Source: Centipeda flueggei ATCC 43531
GTDB taxonomy: Bacteria; Bacillota; Negativicutes; Selenomonadales; Selenomonadaceae
Length of the DNA: 64,000 nt
NCBI RefSeq assembly: GCF_000160695.1
Contig: NZ_GG694006.1
Span: 608,932-672,931 of the forward strand
Direction: 5' to 3'
The stretch's first letter is position 1, and each line of letters opens with the position of its first letter. The notes below the pieces were generated by a model. That model made no database searches, was not told the DNA's origin, and saw nothing but the letters and a program-made list of their open reading frames with translations. The translations under genes and the position numbers were made by a program. Below, piece after piece: positions 62,218-64,000 of the stretch.

Positions 62218-63798
62218 TTAAATTGCCTCGAAATTGACCAGCTTCGCATCAAAGATGCCCTCGACAGCGAGCACGCGCGCGAGCACATCATCGGAGATGT
62301 CGTGATCGATGGTGAGTACCATGATGTTCATGCCCTTGCGATCGGACTTTCCCACCTGCATAGAGGAGATGTTGATGCCTGCCGCGCCCATGATCGAGCC
62401 AATCGTGCCGATGACACCGGGGCGGTTGATGTGCGGGCAGATGAGAATGCGTGCGTGCGGGTCAACGTCGACACGGAAGCGGTTGATGCGAACGATGCGC
62501 CCCTCCTCGCCGAAGAGCGCGCCCTGCACCTCGGAAGTGCCGCCCGATGCCGTCACGCGCACGGTGATGAGCGTCGAGTAGTGCGACGTCTCCTTCTCGC
62601 GAATCTCAGATACCTTGATGCCGCGCGACTTCGCCACACTCGGTGCGTTGACGTAGTTGATCTCGCTCTCGAGGATGGGGTTGAGCATCCCCTTGAGAAT
62701 GGCCGTCGTGAGGAAGCTCGTATTGACCTCAGTGATCTCGCCGTTGTAGACGACCTCGACCTGCGAGATGGGTCCCTCGGCGAGAGAGCACGCTGTACAC
62801 CCGAGCTGTTCGGCGAGCGCGATGTAGGGGCGGATCACACGCATGACTTCCTTTGAGACAGGCGCCATGTTGACCGCCGCGAGCACCGGCTCACCGCGCA
62901 GTGCGGCACAGATGCCCTTTGCCACGTCCACTGAGACGCCGATCTGTGCCTCCACCGTGGACGCGCCGAGGTGCGGCGTGAGGACGATGCCGGGCACGCT
63001 GCGCAGAGGGCTGTCCTCCGCGAGCGGCTCACTCTCAAACACGTCGATCGCCGCCCCCGCGACAATTCCCTCGCGCACGGCCTCGGCGAGATCGTGCTCG
63101 TTGATGATGCCGCCGCGCGCGCAGTTCACGAGGCGGACGCCCTGCTTCATCCGCCGCATCTGCGCCATGGAGATCATGCCGCGCGTCTCCTTCGTGAGCG
63201 GCATGTGCACCGTGATGAAGTCCGCCTGCTCGATGATGTCATCGAGCGTCCCGACGGTCACGCCGAGTGCCTTTGCCCGCTCCTCGTTGATGTAGGGATC
63301 ATAGGCGATCACATTCATGTCAAAGGCAAGGGCGCGCTTTGCGACGCCGCCGCCGATGCGCCCCATGCCGATGACACCGAGTGTCTTGCCGCGCAGCTCA
63401 ACGCCGACGTATGCCTTGCGGTTCCACTGCCCCGCGTGCATGGTCGCATCCGCTGTCGGGATGTTGCGCGCCATGGCAAGCATCATCGCAACTGTATGCT
63501 CCGTCGCGGCAATCGTATTGCCGCCCGGCGAGTTGATGACGATGATGCCGCGCTCCGTCGCCGCCTTTACGTCAATGTTGTCCACACCGACGCCGGCGCG
63601 CCCGATGATCTTCAGTTTCCCCGCGCGTTCCAGGACGTCCGCCGTTACCTTCGACGCCGAGCGTACCATCAGCGCGTCATAGTCTCCGATCACATCCAGC
63701 AGTTCCTCATGCGAGATCTTATCGCGCACATCGACCTCATAGTCCGTCAAAAGACCGATTCCCTCAGGTGAAATCCCATCCGCAGCCAAAATCTTCAT
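62218..63798 (-). CDS. serA: D-3-phosphoglycerate dehydrogenase, long form with ACT domain
   Basis: First enzyme of serine synthesis, 526 residues. The NAD loop GMGRIGGGVAKRAL, the catalytic Arg/Glu/His regions (NCARGGIINEHDL and LTPHLGAS) and GRAGVGVDNID are present. An intervening ASB-type domain and a C-terminal ACT domain (PGVIGTIGSIMGAAGINISSM) suggest serine feedback. The start ATG at 63798 follows GGGAGGG; an upstream frame extension has no support. Confidence 0.96.
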   Translation of the reverse strand: MKILAADGISPEGIGLLTDYEVDVRDKISHEELLDVIGDYDALMVRSASKVTADVLERAGKLKIIGRAGVGVDNIDVKAATERGIIVINSPGGNTIAATEHTVAMMLAMARNIPTADATMHAGQWNRKAYVGVELRGKTLGVIGMGRIGGGVAKRALAFDMNVIAYDPYINEERAKALGVTVGTLDDIIEQADFITVHMPLTKETRGMISMAQMRRMKQGVRLVNCARGGIINEHDLAEAVREGIVAGAAIDVFESEPLAEDSPLRSVPGIVLTPHLGASTVEAQIGVSVDVAKGICAALRGEPVLAAVNMAPVSKEVMRVIRPYIALAEQLGCTACSLAEGPISQVEVVYNGEITEVNTSFLTTAILKGMLNPILESEINYVNAPSVAKSRGIKVSEIREKETSHYSTLITVRVTASGGTSEVQGALFGEEGRIVRINRFRVDVDPHARILICPHINRPGVIGTIGSIMGAAGINISSMQVGKSDRKGMNIMVLTIDHDISDDVLARVLAVEGIFDAKLVNFEAI

Positions 63799-63906
63799 CC
63801 GTATGCCCTCCCCCATCCTATCATACACAGTAACGCCCCTATTATAGACAAAAGAAGAAAACAGGTCAAATCTTTCCGACAGACGACCGTACTCCTTCAC
63901 ATATAC

Positions 63907-63925
63907 ATAATACATATCGTATTAT
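63907..63925. promoter_or_regulatory. Palindrome upstream of serA
   Basis: ATAATAC-ATATC-GTATTAT is a 7-bp inverted repeat overlapping a candidate serA promoter (minus-strand TTGATA, 16 nt, TACGAT). It is a possible operator. Confidence 0.4.
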
Positions 63926-63969
63926 TCTGAGAGAAATTATCAAAGAGTATGGGATATTTTTATTTCTCG

Positions 63970-63999
63970 TTGACAATGTTCGACGCGTGACGATATACT
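63970..63999 (+). promoter_or_regulatory. Divergent promoter for a gene beyond the window
   Basis: TTGACA (63970-63975) and TATACT (63994-63999) are 18 nt apart on the plus strand. No coding region follows before the window ends. Confidence 0.55.
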
Positions 64000-64000
64000 A

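Noticed and set aside
63799-64000. T-box or serine-responsive leader of serA
   Set aside because: The ~200 nt available show only a promoter-like region and a short palindrome, with no terminator or T-box core.

Overview
The window is chromosomal DNA from a Gram-negative firmicute of class Negativicutes, most likely Selenomonas or a close relative. This rests on a mostly GC-rich firmicute-style gene content (single-chain PurL, an AroH-type chorismate mutase, an sbp/DUF881 pair beside ftsZ, PTS and PRD proteins) and on a MurE with the DNPR motif typical of meso-diaminopimelate peptidoglycan. The genus is an inference; no rRNA is present. I found no tRNA, rRNA, CRISPR array, complete insertion sequence or prophage.

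Layout. 52-7384 (+): amino acid permease, NCS2/AzgA-like permease, secreted glucosaminidase, ABC-F ATPase, UbiB-type kinase and chorismate mutase. 7472-15179 (-): a visibly AT-richer catabolic island encoding a galactitol-type PTS (EIIA, EIIB, EIIC), two zinc polyol dehydrogenases, RpiB and an Rpe-like epimerase, headed by a PRD-type regulator; the enzyme set points to a pentitol rather than galactitol. 15360-29098 (-): the division and cell wall (dcw) cluster mraZ-rsmH-ftsL-murE-murF-mraY-murD-murG-murC/ddl-ftsQ-DUF881-sbp-ftsZ, mostly with overlapping stop and start codons. It carries a MurC-Ddl fusion and has no ftsI/spoVD, ftsW, murB or ftsA. 29354-37354 (-): asd, dapB, recG, pckA, thrC, ybaK. 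37432-43134 (+): NAD synthase with a degenerate amidase domain, then a TroA-type metal ABC transporter whose last permease ends in a winged-helix-like tail. 43580-47368 (-): purL. 47516-59879 (-): one lactose/galactoside operon (cytidylate-kinase-like protein, lactose permease, lacZ, galK, galE, galT, LacI-type repressor, GH36 alpha-galactosidase) with two matching palindromic operators at its promoter. 60107-63798 (-): deoD, preceded by a 28-codon antitoxin remnant, then htpX and serA.

The least explained signal is a family of about 160-bp non-coding fold-back elements. Three intact copies (35147-35305, 43135-43294, 60977-61138) have matching inverted ends and perfect 4-bp target duplications (TCAA, CTAA, TAAA); one diverged copy (43394-43549) and one internally deleted copy (62159-62216) also occur. 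Two intact copies begin at the stop codon of a gene, and their central hairpin shows compensatory change between copies. A second, unrelated fold-back of about 170 bp lies inside the metal transporter operon. Other points of interest are an apparent carboxylate relocation in the chorismate mutase active site, the NadE amidase decay, a four-repeat MraZ operator and the truncated antitoxin ORF in the deoD leader.
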